Positions 63,785-64,000 of a stretch of DNA of 64,000 nucleotides are shown in pieces. Under the pieces are notes generated by a model that saw only the letters and a list, made by a program, of their open reading frames with translations, made no database searches and was not told the DNA's origin. The translations under genes were made by a program, and so were the position numbers. Where the stretch lies: positions 1 to 64,000 of the forward strand of contig DULR01000034.1 in the NCBI GenBank assembly GCA_012840245.1, in the 5' to 3' direction. This DNA comes from Clostridiaceae bacterium. GTDB lineage: Bacteria > Bacillota > Clostridia > DSM-8532. Within the stretch, counting starts at the first letter, position 1. Every line of letters begins with the position of its first letter.

Positions 63785-64000
63785 AGGCATTACAGGCTTC
63801 TTTGTCAAGAAAAATGAGAAAAAGGAAAAGAGGAAGCTTTCGACTTTCGAGACTTTGCTTGTTATCGTGATTCTCGGAATAATCATAATCCTTGCAGGGA
63901 GCCATCTTGCAAAACCGGCTTATAAAGACACCATGAATGATGCAAGCAGTATGGAAAGCCAGGAAGGTAAAATGAATCAAACCAATAACTCTGCTTATGG
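63777..64000 (+). CDS. spoIIIAG: Stage III sporulation protein AG (partial, runs off window)
   Basis: Starts at ATG 63777 with GAGGGTGG in front, overlapping spoIIIAF. Seventy-four codons are visible: a Lys-rich cytoplasmic start, one membrane helix (about 25-43, ETLLVIVILGIIIILAG) and the beginning of the outer region. SpoIIIAG forms a 30-fold ring in the channel. The 3' end lies beyond 64000. Confidence 0.92.
   Translation, partial: MIKGITGFFVKKNEKKEKRKLSTFETLLVIVILGIIIILAGSHLAKPAYKDTMNDASSMESQEGKMNQTNNSAY

Overview
This window reads as the chromosome of an endospore-forming anaerobe of the class Clostridia. Evidence is the spoIIIA operon, gpr, pdaA, yqfC/yqfD and a probable small acid-soluble spore protein, together with sodium/redox bioenergetics genes (Rnf complex, biotin-dependent Na+ decarboxylase), GatCAB, a type III glutamine synthetase and a histidine-less HPr. 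Genes are tightly packed with many 4-base stop/start overlaps, AGGAGG-type ribosome sites and frequent TTG or GTG starts. I cannot fix the genus.

Layout. 1-1,060: a degenerate repeat, a small spore-protein gene and a methyltransferase. 1,119-8,501: nusB-xseA-xseB-ispA-yuiD, then a roughly 620-nt non-coding structured stretch, then a membrane-protein gene, dxs and tlyA. The order ispA / long RNA / membrane protein / dxs is the hallmark of OLE RNA (Ornate, Large, Extremophilic) and its partner OapA, and I consider this the most remarkable system in the window. 8,600-12,000: transglutaminase-like protein, signal peptidase I, CPBP protease, methyltransferase. 12,200-17,300: rsfS, leuS, a structured intergenic region, a small membrane protein, mrnC, rlmB, with uppP convergent. 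18,200-24,600: gatCAB and glnN, both with terminator-like hairpins between promoter and start codon. 24,700-33,400: a four-gene sodium-pump decarboxylase operon (minus strand) diverging from the six-gene rnfCDGEAB operon (plus strand), with a near-perfect Rex redox operator in the decarboxylase promoter. 33,500-40,940: DUF192 protein, an HPr-like protein without the catalytic His, uvrC, a long palindrome, gpr, a cell-wall amidase, ligA. 41,000-51,000: HD-GYP protein, two DUF881 proteins, pdaA, then yqfC-yqfD-phoH-pgpH-ybeY-dgkA and a site-2 protease. 51,100-59,640: mfd, a PrsA-like foldase, a 5'-truncated secreted beta-helix glycosidase, a signal-peptide membrane protein and an AviRa-like 23S rRNA methyltransferase. 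59,750-64,000: spoIIIAA to spoIIIAG, the last running off the window.

How the genes work together: isoprenoid supply (ispA, dxs) and lipid-carrier recycling (uppP, dgkA) feed the envelope; Rnf couples ferredoxin/NAD to an ion gradient and the decarboxylase couples oxaloacetate or a similar acid to Na+ export; spore genes cover engulfment (spoIIIA), cortex modification (pdaA) and germination (gpr). No tRNA or rRNA gene, CRISPR array, prophage or intact transposase gene was seen.
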